From Gammaproteobacteria bacterium (lineage in GTDB: Bacteria; Pseudomonadota; Gammaproteobacteria; GCA-001735895), in contig JASJCI010000024.1 of the NCBI GenBank assembly GCA_030066085.1, forward strand, positions 1-64,000: a stretch of DNA of 64,000 nucleotides, read 5' to 3'. Each line of letters opens with the position of its first letter. The first letter of the stretch is position 1. Below, in pieces: positions 34,692 to 42,072 of this stretch. A program made the translations under genes and the position numbers. Under the pieces are notes generated by a model. That model was not told the origin of the DNA. It ran no database searches and worked only from the letters and a program-made list of their open reading frames with translations.

Positions 34692-35075
34692 TTATCGACG
34701 CGAGATCAGCGTATCGCCGACCAGGATGACCACCGTGACGATGCTCGCGAGCAACGCGCCCGCCGCCAGCGACACGATATTCGCCATCGTTTCGACGCTG
34801 GGTCCGAGGGCAGTTTCCTGTTCGCGGATGATCCATACCACGCGCGCCGCGATCAGCAGGACGTCGGCCACCAGGCTGCTGGCCAGCAGCAGGGCGCCGA
34901 CCTGCGAGCGGTCGCCGAGCTTGAGGCCGGTGGCGATCAGGTTGATCAGGATGGCGATGGTCAGCATCCAGATATCGTGATGGCCGGGATTATCGAAATC
35001 GCCGATGACGAAGGCGAAGGTGAATGCCAGCCCCAGGATGATGACGAAGCCGAAAACGACGCGTTCCAGGTTCAC
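34692..35075 (-). CDS. Small four-helix membrane protein, channel-linked
   Basis: A 127-residue protein starting at GTG 35075 after a strong Shine-Dalgarno (GGGGGAC). Four hydrophobic segments: VFGFVIILGLAFTFAFVI, then IWMLTIAILINLIATGL, LLLASSLVADVLLIAARVV and LAAGALLASIVTVVILVG. I recall similar proteins coded next to this type of RCK channel but do not know a function. The longer open frame upstream of 35075 is shadow sequence. The next gene begins 9 nt after its stop, so the two probably work together. Confidence 0.65.
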   Translation of the reverse strand: MNLERVVFGFVIILGLAFTFAFVIGDFDNPGHHDIWMLTIAILINLIATGLKLGDRSQVGALLLASSLVADVLLIAARVVWIIREQETALGPSVETMANIVSLAAGALLASIVTVVILVGDTLISRR

Positions 35076-35208
35076 TTGTCCCCCTCGATGGTGTTCCCGT
35101 GCCGACAAGCATACGCCGATGTCGGCAAGGGCTCCAGCGCGGTGACGGTTCGCATTATCGACCCGCGCTTGTATCATCTGGGCTGTTGCCGATACCAGGT
35201 TGATAAAC

Positions 35209-36408
35209 GTGCCCGAACAAGCCCAGGATCTGATAGACCCCGCCGCCGAGCAGGATATCCAGGCGCATCGCCTCGCGCAGATTCGTCGACGCCTGGCCGA
35301 CGCCGGCTGCGAGGCCATCGTGCTGTTCGACCCGGTCAACATTCGTTACGCCACCGGCACGCGTAACATGCAGGTCTGGACCATGCATAACATCTGCCGC
35401 TACGCCGTGGTATTCGCCGATGCCGCGCCGGTGCTGTTCGAACTGCCGAGCTCGGCGCACCTCGCGCGCGGCTACGTCGACGACATCCGCCCGGCGCTGA
35501 CCACCGATTTCATGGCGGTCGGCGGGCGCACGCAGGAGATGGGCCGGCGCTGGGCGCAGTCGATGCTGTCGTTACTGGCCGAGCAGGGCCTGGCCAGCGG
35601 GCGGCTCGCGATCGACCGTGCCGATCTCGTGCTGGTGCAGCAGGCCGAGCGCTGTCGCCTGCAGCTGGTCGAGGGGCAGGCAATCATGGAGCGTGCGCGC
35701 GCAATCAAGTCGCCGCTCGAAGTGGACGCGTTGCGCCGCTCGCTCGCGACCTGCGAGCAAAGCGTGGCGGCGATGCGCGATCGGCTCGAGCCCGGCATGC
35801 GCGAATCGGATGCGCTGGCCATGCTGATCGACGGCAGCATTCAACGCGGCGGTGAATACCCGGAAACGCGCCTGTTGACCACTGGCCCGCGCACCAACCC
35901 GTGGTTCCAGGAAACCTCGCAGCGGGTCATCGAAAACGGTGACCTGCTGGCTTTCGATACCGACATGATCGGACCGCTGGGTTTTTACAATGACATATCG
36001 CGCAGCTGGGTCGTCGGCGACCGCCGGCCCGACGATCGCCAGCGCCGCCTGTACGAGCTGGCCTACGCGCAGATGACGCACAACACCGAGCTGCTGCGGG
36101 TCGGCATCGGCTTTCTCGAGTACTCCGACAGGGCCTACCAGCTGCCGGACGACTGCCTGCCCAATCGTTACGCCGACGTCGCCCACGGCTGCGGCATGGG
36201 GGTCGAGTACCCGTTCATCTGGTATCGCGAGGACGAGGAGTGGGGCGCCTACGACGGCGTGTTCGAGGAAAACATGGTGGTTTGCATCGAGTGTTACGTC
36301 GGCGAACTCGGCGGCCACGAGGGCGTCAAGCTCGAACAGCCGGTCTGGCTCAGCGCGGACGGTCCGGTGGTGCTGTCCGACTACCCGTTCGAACTCGACT
36401 ATCTTTAG
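35209..36408 (+). CDS. M24-family DddP-like paralogue without the proposed base Asp
   Basis: A 399-residue M24-fold protein. Metal ligands match the DddP-type spacing: Asp250, Asp252 and Asp262 (FDTDMIGPLGFYND), His326 (VAHGCGMGVEYP), Glu361 and Glu376. Tyr321 is at -5 from the His, as in DddP. The +6 position, Asp in DddP and in the 19283 protein, is Val332 here. The N terminus (DPVNIRYATGTRNMQVWTMH) is closer to remembered DddP text than that of the 19283 protein. The loss suggests a different reaction or a lost one. The GTG start at 35209 has AGG 9 nt upstream; a TTG at 35200 is the alternative. Confidence 0.65.
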   Translation: MPEQAQDLIDPAAEQDIQAHRLAQIRRRLADAGCEAIVLFDPVNIRYATGTRNMQVWTMHNICRYAVVFADAAPVLFELPSSAHLARGYVDDIRPALTTDFMAVGGRTQEMGRRWAQSMLSLLAEQGLASGRLAIDRADLVLVQQAERCRLQLVEGQAIMERARAIKSPLEVDALRRSLATCEQSVAAMRDRLEPGMRESDALAMLIDGSIQRGGEYPETRLLTTGPRTNPWFQETSQRVIENGDLLAFDTDMIGPLGFYNDISRSWVVGDRRPDDRQRRLYELAYAQMTHNTELLRVGIGFLEYSDRAYQLPDDCLPNRYADVAHGCGMGVEYPFIWYREDEEWGAYDGVFEENMVVCIECYVGELGGHEGVKLEQPVWLSADGPVVLSDYPFELDYL

Positions 36409-36831
36409 CGGTGCCATGGCCGCTACCGTTGCTGACTCGAAAACGGGCCCGCGGGTCGGGGGTGGATTTCCCGCGGAGCTCGCGGAGAACGCGGGGGAGC
36501 GCGGTAAATTTGATGCAAGCTGCCCCCGGGATATTACCGGAGCATTCACTCGACTGCGGCAAGGTGGCGAGTCGTCGAGAAGGGGCGGTGGATTCGAATA
36601 TTGGCTACAACCAGAAAACAATCCGTGTTCTCGGCGTTCTCTGCGAGCTCCGCGGGAACCTCCGTACTGGATTCATGCCGTGGCGAGATGCCCTGCGCGC
36701 CAGCGACGGCACGATTTCCGCAAGGTTCACCGATGCCGCGCGGAGAACCCGGCGAGGTGTGTCGCTGTGGCCTTTGCGGTATGCTGAAAGCGAATTTCTG
36801 ACCGACAAGAAAGAATAAATCGCCGTTATTC
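36409..36831. other. Intergenic region carrying an inverted-repeat unit
   Basis: About 420 nt with no credible gene. Its main feature is the inverted repeat pair listed at 36468-36658. The rest (36659-36831) is GC-rich and holds only short frames with no ribosome site. A promoter for the cyclase gene should be near its end; no convincing hexamers were found. Confidence 0.45.
36468..36658. repeat. 191-bp unit bounded by 25-bp inverted repeats
   Basis: TTCCCGCGGAGCTCGC followed by GGAGAACGC (36468-36492) is the reverse complement of 36634-36658 with one mismatch in 25. The arms are 141 nt apart. The unit could fold into a large hairpin or be a non-autonomous mobile or dispersed repeat. No open frame in it encodes a recognisable protein. 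Confidence 0.6.
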
Positions 36832-38583
36832 ATGACTACCGATAGTTACCAACGCAAGTTGACCGTCATCCTTTATGCCGATATCGCGGGCTATTCGCGC
36901 CTGACCGGCGAGGACGAGGAAGGCACACATCGCCGTGCCATGGCGGTACTGGACCACGCCAGCGAGGCAATTACCGACGCCGGCGGGACGGTGCTGCGCT
37001 ACGCGGGTGACGCCATCCTGGCCGAGTTCCCCAGCGCGGTTACGGCGGTCAAGTGCGCGGTTTCGATCCAGCTTCACTTGCATGAACGGGCCGACCCGGC
37101 GCAGGACGGCGCCGGTATCAGGCTAAGGATCGGGATCAATATCGGTGACGTGATCGAGGATCGCGGGGAAGTGTTCGGCGATGGCGTCAACCTGGCGGCC
37201 CGGCTCGAAGGTGCTGCGCCGGAAGGCGGTGTCTGCATTTCCTCTTCCGTGCACGAACAGGTCGAGGGTAAACAGAATGCGGTGTTCGAAGACGGCGGTG
37301 AAGCGCAGTTCAAGAACATCGAGCGGCCGGTGCAGGTGTTTTACTGGCAGCCGGGTGCGAATTTGCAGGCAGCGAAAAAATCGCCGGCGTCGGAAACGCC
37401 GTCGATCGCGGTGCTGGCACTGACCAACATGAATCGGGACCCGGACCTGGATTTTCTCGGTGACGGTATCACCGAGGACCTGATTACCGCGCTGTCCAAG
37501 ATTCGGTCGTTCAAGGTCATATCCCGGGAAAGCACCTTTTCCTACAAGGGCAGTGCGATCGACATTCGCCAGGTTGCAAAGGAACTCGATGTTCGTTTCG
37601 TGCTGGAAGGCAGCGTGCGCAAGGCCGGCAACCGCGTGCGCGTAACGGTGCAGCTGATCGACGCCGAAACCGGCCACCACGTCTGGGCCGAGCGCTATGA
37701 TCGCGAGATGGAAGATATTTTCGACCTGCAGGACGAAATGGTGCGGATCATCGCGTCGGCGCTGGAACCCGAGCTCAACGCCTTCGAACGGGACCGCGCA
37801 CTCAGCAAGCCGCCCGACAACCTGGATGCCTGGGAGCTTTACCAGCGTGCGCTGTGGTACATGTGGACCTACCAGACCGACAAAACTCCGACCGCGATGG
37901 AATTGTTCCGGCAGGCGTCGGCGGCGGATCCGAAGTTTGCGCCGGCGCATGCCTACTACGCCTATTGCTGCTACCAGATCGTGATCCTCGGCGACGCGGA
38001 AAATCCCGACCAGCTGCTCGAGGAGGGTATGGCCGCGGCCAGGCGGGCGCTGCAATGTGACGACCGCGATGCCATTTCCTATTTCGCGATTGGCCGAATT
38101 CACATGATGCAGGGTGATCACGATGCGTCGATCGCCGCGCTGCGCAAATCGATCGGGCTCAATCCCTGCTTTGCCCAGGCATATCACGGGCTCGGCATGG
38201 TACTGACGCTGGCGGGAGAACTGGAGGAATCGAAACTGACGACGCGGCAGGCGGTTACGATGAGTCCGCGCGATCCCATGCTTTGGGCATTTACGGTTGT
38301 GCATGCGCTCACCTACATACTCAGCAAGGAATTCGATACCGCGCTGGAGTGGGCCAACCACACGCTGCAGATCCCGAACGCGACCGGTTACTGGCCGCAC
38401 GCGGTCAAAGCTTCCGCGCTGGCAAACCTCGGACGCCTGCAAGAGGCGCAGCAATCGCTTGCGCGTGCCGTCGATGCCAAGCCCGACCTGTCGATCGCAT
38501 TCCTCGAAAAAAACCTGCCGACCAAGTACCCGGGTGGACTGGATCCTTACCTCGAAGGCCTCGGGCAAGCGGGGCTGCAGTAG
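36832..38583 (+). CDS. Class III adenylate/guanylate cyclase with TolB-like and TPR domains
   Basis: A 583-residue protein. The cyclase domain (~8-165) has the metal Asp17 in LYADIAGYSRL and Asp60 in RYAGDAILAEF, with VNLAARLEG nearby. From ~185, SIAVLALTNMNRDPDLDFLGDGI starts a TolB-like N-terminal domain. From ~345 to the end are TPR-type helices (WELYQRALWYMWTY, AISYFAIGRIHMMQGDHDAS and others). No membrane segment is seen, so it is cytosolic. Predicted to make cAMP or cGMP in response to a ligand of the TolB/TPR part. Confidence 0.85.
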   Translation: MTTDSYQRKLTVILYADIAGYSRLTGEDEEGTHRRAMAVLDHASEAITDAGGTVLRYAGDAILAEFPSAVTAVKCAVSIQLHLHERADPAQDGAGIRLRIGINIGDVIEDRGEVFGDGVNLAARLEGAAPEGGVCISSSVHEQVEGKQNAVFEDGGEAQFKNIERPVQVFYWQPGANLQAAKKSPASETPSIAVLALTNMNRDPDLDFLGDGITEDLITALSKIRSFKVISRESTFSYKGSAIDIRQVAKELDVRFVLEGSVRKAGNRVRVTVQLIDAETGHHVWAERYDREMEDIFDLQDEMVRIIASALEPELNAFERDRALSKPPDNLDAWELYQRALWYMWTYQTDKTPTAMELFRQASAADPKFAPAHAYYAYCCYQIVILGDAENPDQLLEEGMAAARRALQCDDRDAISYFAIGRIHMMQGDHDASIAALRKSIGLNPCFAQAYHGLGMVLTLAGELEESKLTTRQAVTMSPRDPMLWAFTVVHALTYILSKEFDTALEWANHTLQIPNATGYWPHAVKASALANLGRLQEAQQSLARAVDAKPDLSIAFLEKNLPTKYPGGLDPYLEGLGQAGLQ

Positions 38584-38598
38584 GCGCTGGCTGGCCGA

Positions 38599-38627
38599 TT
38601 GATTCCGCCGGGGGCAGGGCTTACACT
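38599..38627 (+). promoter_or_regulatory. Promoter for a possibly leaderless TauD-family gene
   Basis: TTGATT (38599-38604), an exact 17-nt spacer and TACACT (38622-38627). Transcription would begin about 7 nt later, at or beside the ATG (38634). No Shine-Dalgarno precedes that ATG, so a leaderless mRNA is likely. Confidence 0.5.
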
Positions 38628-38633
38628 CGCTTG

Positions 38634-39503
38634 ATGGAGAGCGAATACAGGTACATCCGGGTCACACCGGTCAGCCCGGCGCTCGGTGCCGAGATCGGTA
38701 ATGTCGACATCGCCGCCGGTGTCAGTGACGAGCAATTTGCCGAGATCCGCCAGGCGTTCATCGAGTACGGCGTGATTTTCCTGCGCGATCAGGAGATTAC
38801 CCCGGAGCAGCATATCGGCTTTGCCGAGCGCTGGGGGCAAATCAACATCAATCGCTTTTTTCGGCCGGTCGCCAGCCATCCGCAGATTGCCGAGGTGCGC
38901 AAGGAGCCCCACCAGAAAAACAACATCGGCGCGCAATGGCATACCGACCACTCCTATGACCAGGTTCCCGCGCTCGGCTCCATACTTTATGCCAGGGAGG
39001 TGCCGCGGGTCGGCGGCGACACCCTGTTCGCGAGCATGTATGCCGCTTACGACGCCCTGTCCGATGGCATGCAGCGCATGCTGCTGGGGTTGCAGGCGGA
39101 ACACTCGAGCCGGCACTCCTTCGGCGAGGAAGCCTATGTCGGGATCGACGACGACGAGCTCGGCGGTCGGCTCGGCAATGTCGAGGCGGCGACGCAGGAT
39201 GCCCTGCACCCGGTGGTGATCAAGCATCCGCTGTCCGGTCGGCCCGCGCTGTACGTCAATCCCGAGTTCACGCTGCGCTTCGCCGGCTGGACCGATGCGG
39301 AGTCGCGCCCGTTACTGGAGTATCTCTACCAGCACGCGCGCCAGAACGAATTCACCTGCCGCTTTCACTGGCAGCCGGGCTCGATGGCGATCTGGGACAA
39401 TCGCGCGACCCAGCACTGCGCGCTCAATGATTACCATGGCCAACGCCGGCTGATGCATCGCATCACGCTCGACGGCGTGCCGCTGGAAGCGGCCGCCGCC
39501 TGA
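38634..39503 (+). CDS. TauD/TfdA-family 2-oxoglutarate dioxygenase
   Basis: A 289-residue Fe(II)/2-oxoglutarate dioxygenase. The HxD motif is in QWHTDHSYD (His103, Asp105). The distal His is in NRATQHCALNDY, with the Arg for 2-oxoglutarate in GQRRLMHRITL. The family covers taurine dioxygenase, carnitine and alpha-ketoglutarate-dependent enzymes such as TfdA. The substrate is unknown. ATG 38634 is chosen because it gives the normal N terminus and sits at the expected start of a leaderless transcript. Confidence 0.85.
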   Translation: MESEYRYIRVTPVSPALGAEIGNVDIAAGVSDEQFAEIRQAFIEYGVIFLRDQEITPEQHIGFAERWGQININRFFRPVASHPQIAEVRKEPHQKNNIGAQWHTDHSYDQVPALGSILYAREVPRVGGDTLFASMYAAYDALSDGMQRMLLGLQAEHSSRHSFGEEAYVGIDDDELGGRLGNVEAATQDALHPVVIKHPLSGRPALYVNPEFTLRFAGWTDAESRPLLEYLYQHARQNEFTCRFHWQPGSMAIWDNRATQHCALNDYHGQRRLMHRITLDGVPLEAAAA

Positions 39504-39516
39504 AACAAGGCGCGAT

Positions 39517-39538
39517 CCGGCGACGTCCCGGTCGCCGG
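39517..39538. terminator. Hairpin between convergent genes
   Basis: An 8-bp perfect stem (CCGGCGAC/GTCGCCGG) with a 6-nt loop lies in the 44-nt gap between the TauD-family stop and the MscS stop. It is a plausible bidirectional terminator, without a T-run. Confidence 0.55.
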
Positions 39539-39547
39539 CCATCGAGA

Positions 39548-40363
39548 CTAGCTTGCCTTGACCTCGTGCATGTACACGTCCTGCTGCGGGAACGGAATCG
39601 ATATGCCCGCTTCGTCGAACTTGATCTTGACGTTTTCGAGCAGGTCGAAGTACAGCCCCCAGTAGTCTTCCGCATTCACCCACGGCCGCACGTTCAGGTT
39701 GACGCTGTTGTCGCCGAGTTCGCCGACCGTGACCGTTGGCGCCGGATCCTGCAGCACGCGTTCGTCGCCGGTCAGCAGGCCCATGATGATATCGCGCGCC
39801 TGGCCGATGTTGTCGTCGTAGGCGATACCGAACACCAGGTCCACGCGGCGGGTCGGCAGCGCCGAGACGTTGGTGATGTTGCCGTTGATGATCGCGCCGT
39901 TGGGCACGATGATGCGCTTGTTGTCCGGCGTGTGCATCAGGGTCGCGAACAGGCCGATTTCGTCGATGGTGCCGGCCGCGCCGCCCGCGTCGACGTAGTC
40001 GCCGATCTTGAATGGACGAAAAATGATGATCATGACGCCGGCGGCGAAGTTGCCGAGCGAATCCTTCAGCGCGAGGCCGACGGCAAGGCCGGCGGCACCG
40101 AGGATGGCCATCAGCGAGGTGACGTTGACCCCGAGCGTATCGATCGCGGCCAGTGCCACCGCGACCAGCAGGACGCCGTAGCTGATGTTGCCGAGGAAAC
40201 CGACCAGCATGGCGTCGGTGCCGCCTCGCTCGAGCGCCTTCTTGACCAGGTTGGCAAGCATGCGTGCAACGATTTTACCGACGATGAAGATGACGATCGC
40301 GATCGCAATCTTGATTGCCCAGTCGGTGCCGTTTTCCGATATCCAGTTGGTAATGTTTTCCAT
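39548..40363 (-). CDS. mscS: Small-conductance mechanosensitive channel (MscS type)
   Basis: A 271-residue inner-membrane channel, close to E. coli MscS in length. Three hydrophobic helices are followed by the pore helix LAVGLALKDSLGNFAAGVMI and the cytoplasmic beta domain (FRPFKIGDYVDAGG, then RIIVPNGAIINGNITN). It opens under membrane tension to release solutes in hypo-osmotic shock. The ATG at 40363 has a strong Shine-Dalgarno (GGAGGG). A longer frame upstream reads through the promoter region and is rejected. Confidence 0.9.
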   Translation of the reverse strand: MENITNWISENGTDWAIKIAIAIVIFIVGKIVARMLANLVKKALERGGTDAMLVGFLGNISYGVLLVAVALAAIDTLGVNVTSLMAILGAAGLAVGLALKDSLGNFAAGVMIIIFRPFKIGDYVDAGGAAGTIDEIGLFATLMHTPDNKRIIVPNGAIINGNITNVSALPTRRVDLVFGIAYDDNIGQARDIIMGLLTGDERVLQDPAPTVTVGELGDNSVNLNVRPWVNAEDYWGLYFDLLENVKIKFDEAGISIPFPQQDVYMHEVKAS

Positions 40364-40449
40364 GTGCCCTCCGATAACAGGATTATTGGATTTTTTTTGC
40401 GGGCGCGATTGTCCCACGAGTTGCGCTCGTTGTTGAGCCCCAATAACGC

Positions 40450-40484
40450 AAAAGATAAAAACTAACAAAGTTTCGATATCTTTT
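40450..40484. promoter_or_regulatory. AT-rich inverted repeat in the mscS / glutamate-synthase-like divergent region
   Basis: AAAAGATA (40450-40457) and TATCTTTT (40477-40484) form an 8-bp inverted repeat with 19 nt between, in the only AT-rich part of the 170-nt region. It may be a regulator site or part of the divergent promoters. Confidence 0.35.
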
Positions 40485-40533
40485 ATTATGCTTGGGGTCG
40501 AAAGCTGAAACTGCTGTGGGGGAGGGGTCAACC

Positions 40534-42063
40534 ATGGACTTACCGTTCGTAGGCGATGCCGTCGACCGTTTTGTCGGCGCGTTCATGTCGGTCGTCGCGA
40601 CCATTTTTGTCTTCGCTATCTGCTTCGGGGTGGTCGCGGTCATAGTCATTTACATCATCGACGTCACCCAGACCCGCCAGGCGATTCGGCGCAATTATCC
40701 CGTCGTCGGCCGCTTCCGCTATTTTTTCGAACATCTCGGCGAGTTTTTTCGCCAGTACTTCTTTTCCATGGACCGCGAGGAACTGCCGTTCAACCGGGCC
40801 GAGCGCTCCTGGGTGTACCGCGCCGCTAAACACGTGGACACCACGGTAGCCTTCGGTTCGACGCGCGATCTCAAGCCGGCCGGCACGACGATTTTCGTCA
40901 ATTGCCCGTTCCCGACGCTCGGCGCCGACGCGGTACCGCCGGGCGAGGTCACGATCGGGCCTTATGCGGAGCGACCTTACGTCACGCGTTCACTGTACAA
41001 CATTTCGGGCATGAGCTACGGTGCGCTGTCGGCACCGGCGATCACCGCGCTGGCACGGGGCGCCAGCAAAGCCAGCTGCTGGATGAACACGGGCGAGGGC
41101 GGCGTATCGCCCTACCACCTGGAGGGAGGCTGTGATCTCGTGGTCCAGGTCGGCACCGCCAAGTACGGTGTGCGCGATCTCGACGGCAATCTCAGTGACG
41201 AAAAGCTCGCCGAGCTGGCGCAACACGAGCAGGTACGCATGTTCGAGATCAAGCTCAGCCAGGGCGCCAAGCCCGGCAAGGGCGGCATCCTGCCCGGTGC
41301 CAAGGTCAGTCCCGAAATTGCCAGTATCCGCGGTATCCACGTCGGCGAGGATTCGATCAGTCCCAACCGCCATCCCGATATCAACTCGGTGCATGACCTG
41401 CTCGATATGATTGCGCGGATTCGCGCCGTTACCGGTCGACCGGCTGGTTTCAAGACCGTGGTCGGCGCCTGGGGCTGGCTCGACGAACTGTTCGACGAGG
41501 TCGGCCGCCGCGGCCTCGAGTCGGCGCCGGACTTCATCACGGTCGACGGCGCCGAGGGCGGCACCGGCGCGGCGCCGATGCCGCTGATCGACGAGGTTGG
41601 CCTGCCGCTGCGCGAGGGGCTGCCGCTGGTGGTCGACAAGCTCAACCAGTACGGACTGCGCGAACGGGTCAAGGTCATCGCCTCGGGCAAACTGGTGCAC
41701 CCGGCCAAGGTCGCCTGGGCGTTGTGCATGGGCGCGGATTTTTGCGTGTCGGCGCGGGGCTTCATGTTCGCGCTCGGCTGTATCCAGGCACTGCAGTGCA
41801 ACAAGAACACCTGCCCGACCGGTATCACCACGCACGATCCCAAGCTGCAGCGCGGGCTGGACATCGCCAACAAGGCCGAGCGCGTGGCCAACTTCCAGGA
41901 CCAGATCGAGCACGAGGTCGGTATCATCGCTCATTCCTGCGGAGTGCTCGAGCCGCGCCAGCTGCGCCGTTTTCACTGCCGCGTGGTGCAGGACAACGGC
42001 CGTTCGATCCCGCTGGACGAACTGTATCCGGATCAACCACCGACCAACGCGCTGACGGCCTGA
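40534..42063 (+). CDS. FMN-binding glutamate-synthase-family protein
   Basis: A 509-residue protein. An N-terminal hydrophobic segment (~residues 15-41) is followed by a TIM-barrel like the FMN domain of glutamate synthase: YNISGMSYGALSAPAI, IKLSQGAKPGKGGILPG and DGAEGGTGAAPMPLID. A Cys-rich loop (CNKNTCPTGI) matches the family iron-sulfur segment. It lacks the glutaminase domain, so it is not ordinary glutamate synthase. Function in this branch is unclear. ATG 40534 follows a strong Shine-Dalgarno (GGGGGAGGGG). An ALS-like gene follows after 9 nt. Confidence 0.82.
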   Translation: MDLPFVGDAVDRFVGAFMSVVATIFVFAICFGVVAVIVIYIIDVTQTRQAIRRNYPVVGRFRYFFEHLGEFFRQYFFSMDREELPFNRAERSWVYRAAKHVDTTVAFGSTRDLKPAGTTIFVNCPFPTLGADAVPPGEVTIGPYAERPYVTRSLYNISGMSYGALSAPAITALARGASKASCWMNTGEGGVSPYHLEGGCDLVVQVGTAKYGVRDLDGNLSDEKLAELAQHEQVRMFEIKLSQGAKPGKGGILPGAKVSPEIASIRGIHVGEDSISPNRHPDINSVHDLLDMIARIRAVTGRPAGFKTVVGAWGWLDELFDEVGRRGLESAPDFITVDGAEGGTGAAPMPLIDEVGLPLREGLPLVVDKLNQYGLRERVKVIASGKLVHPAKVAWALCMGADFCVSARGFMFALGCIQALQCNKNTCPTGITTHDPKLQRGLDIANKAERVANFQDQIEHEVGIIAHSCGVLEPRQLRRFHCRVVQDNGRSIPLDELYPDQPPTNALTA

Positions 42064-42072
42064 GGAGGTCTG

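Noticed and set aside
33514-34836. 440-codon frame overlapping the K+ channel gene
   Set aside because: Same strand, shifted frame, Arg/His-rich low-complexity text typical of a shadow.
36546-36833. 95-codon frame in the repeat region before the cyclase
   Set aside because: It translates the inverted repeat and flanks; nothing protein-like.
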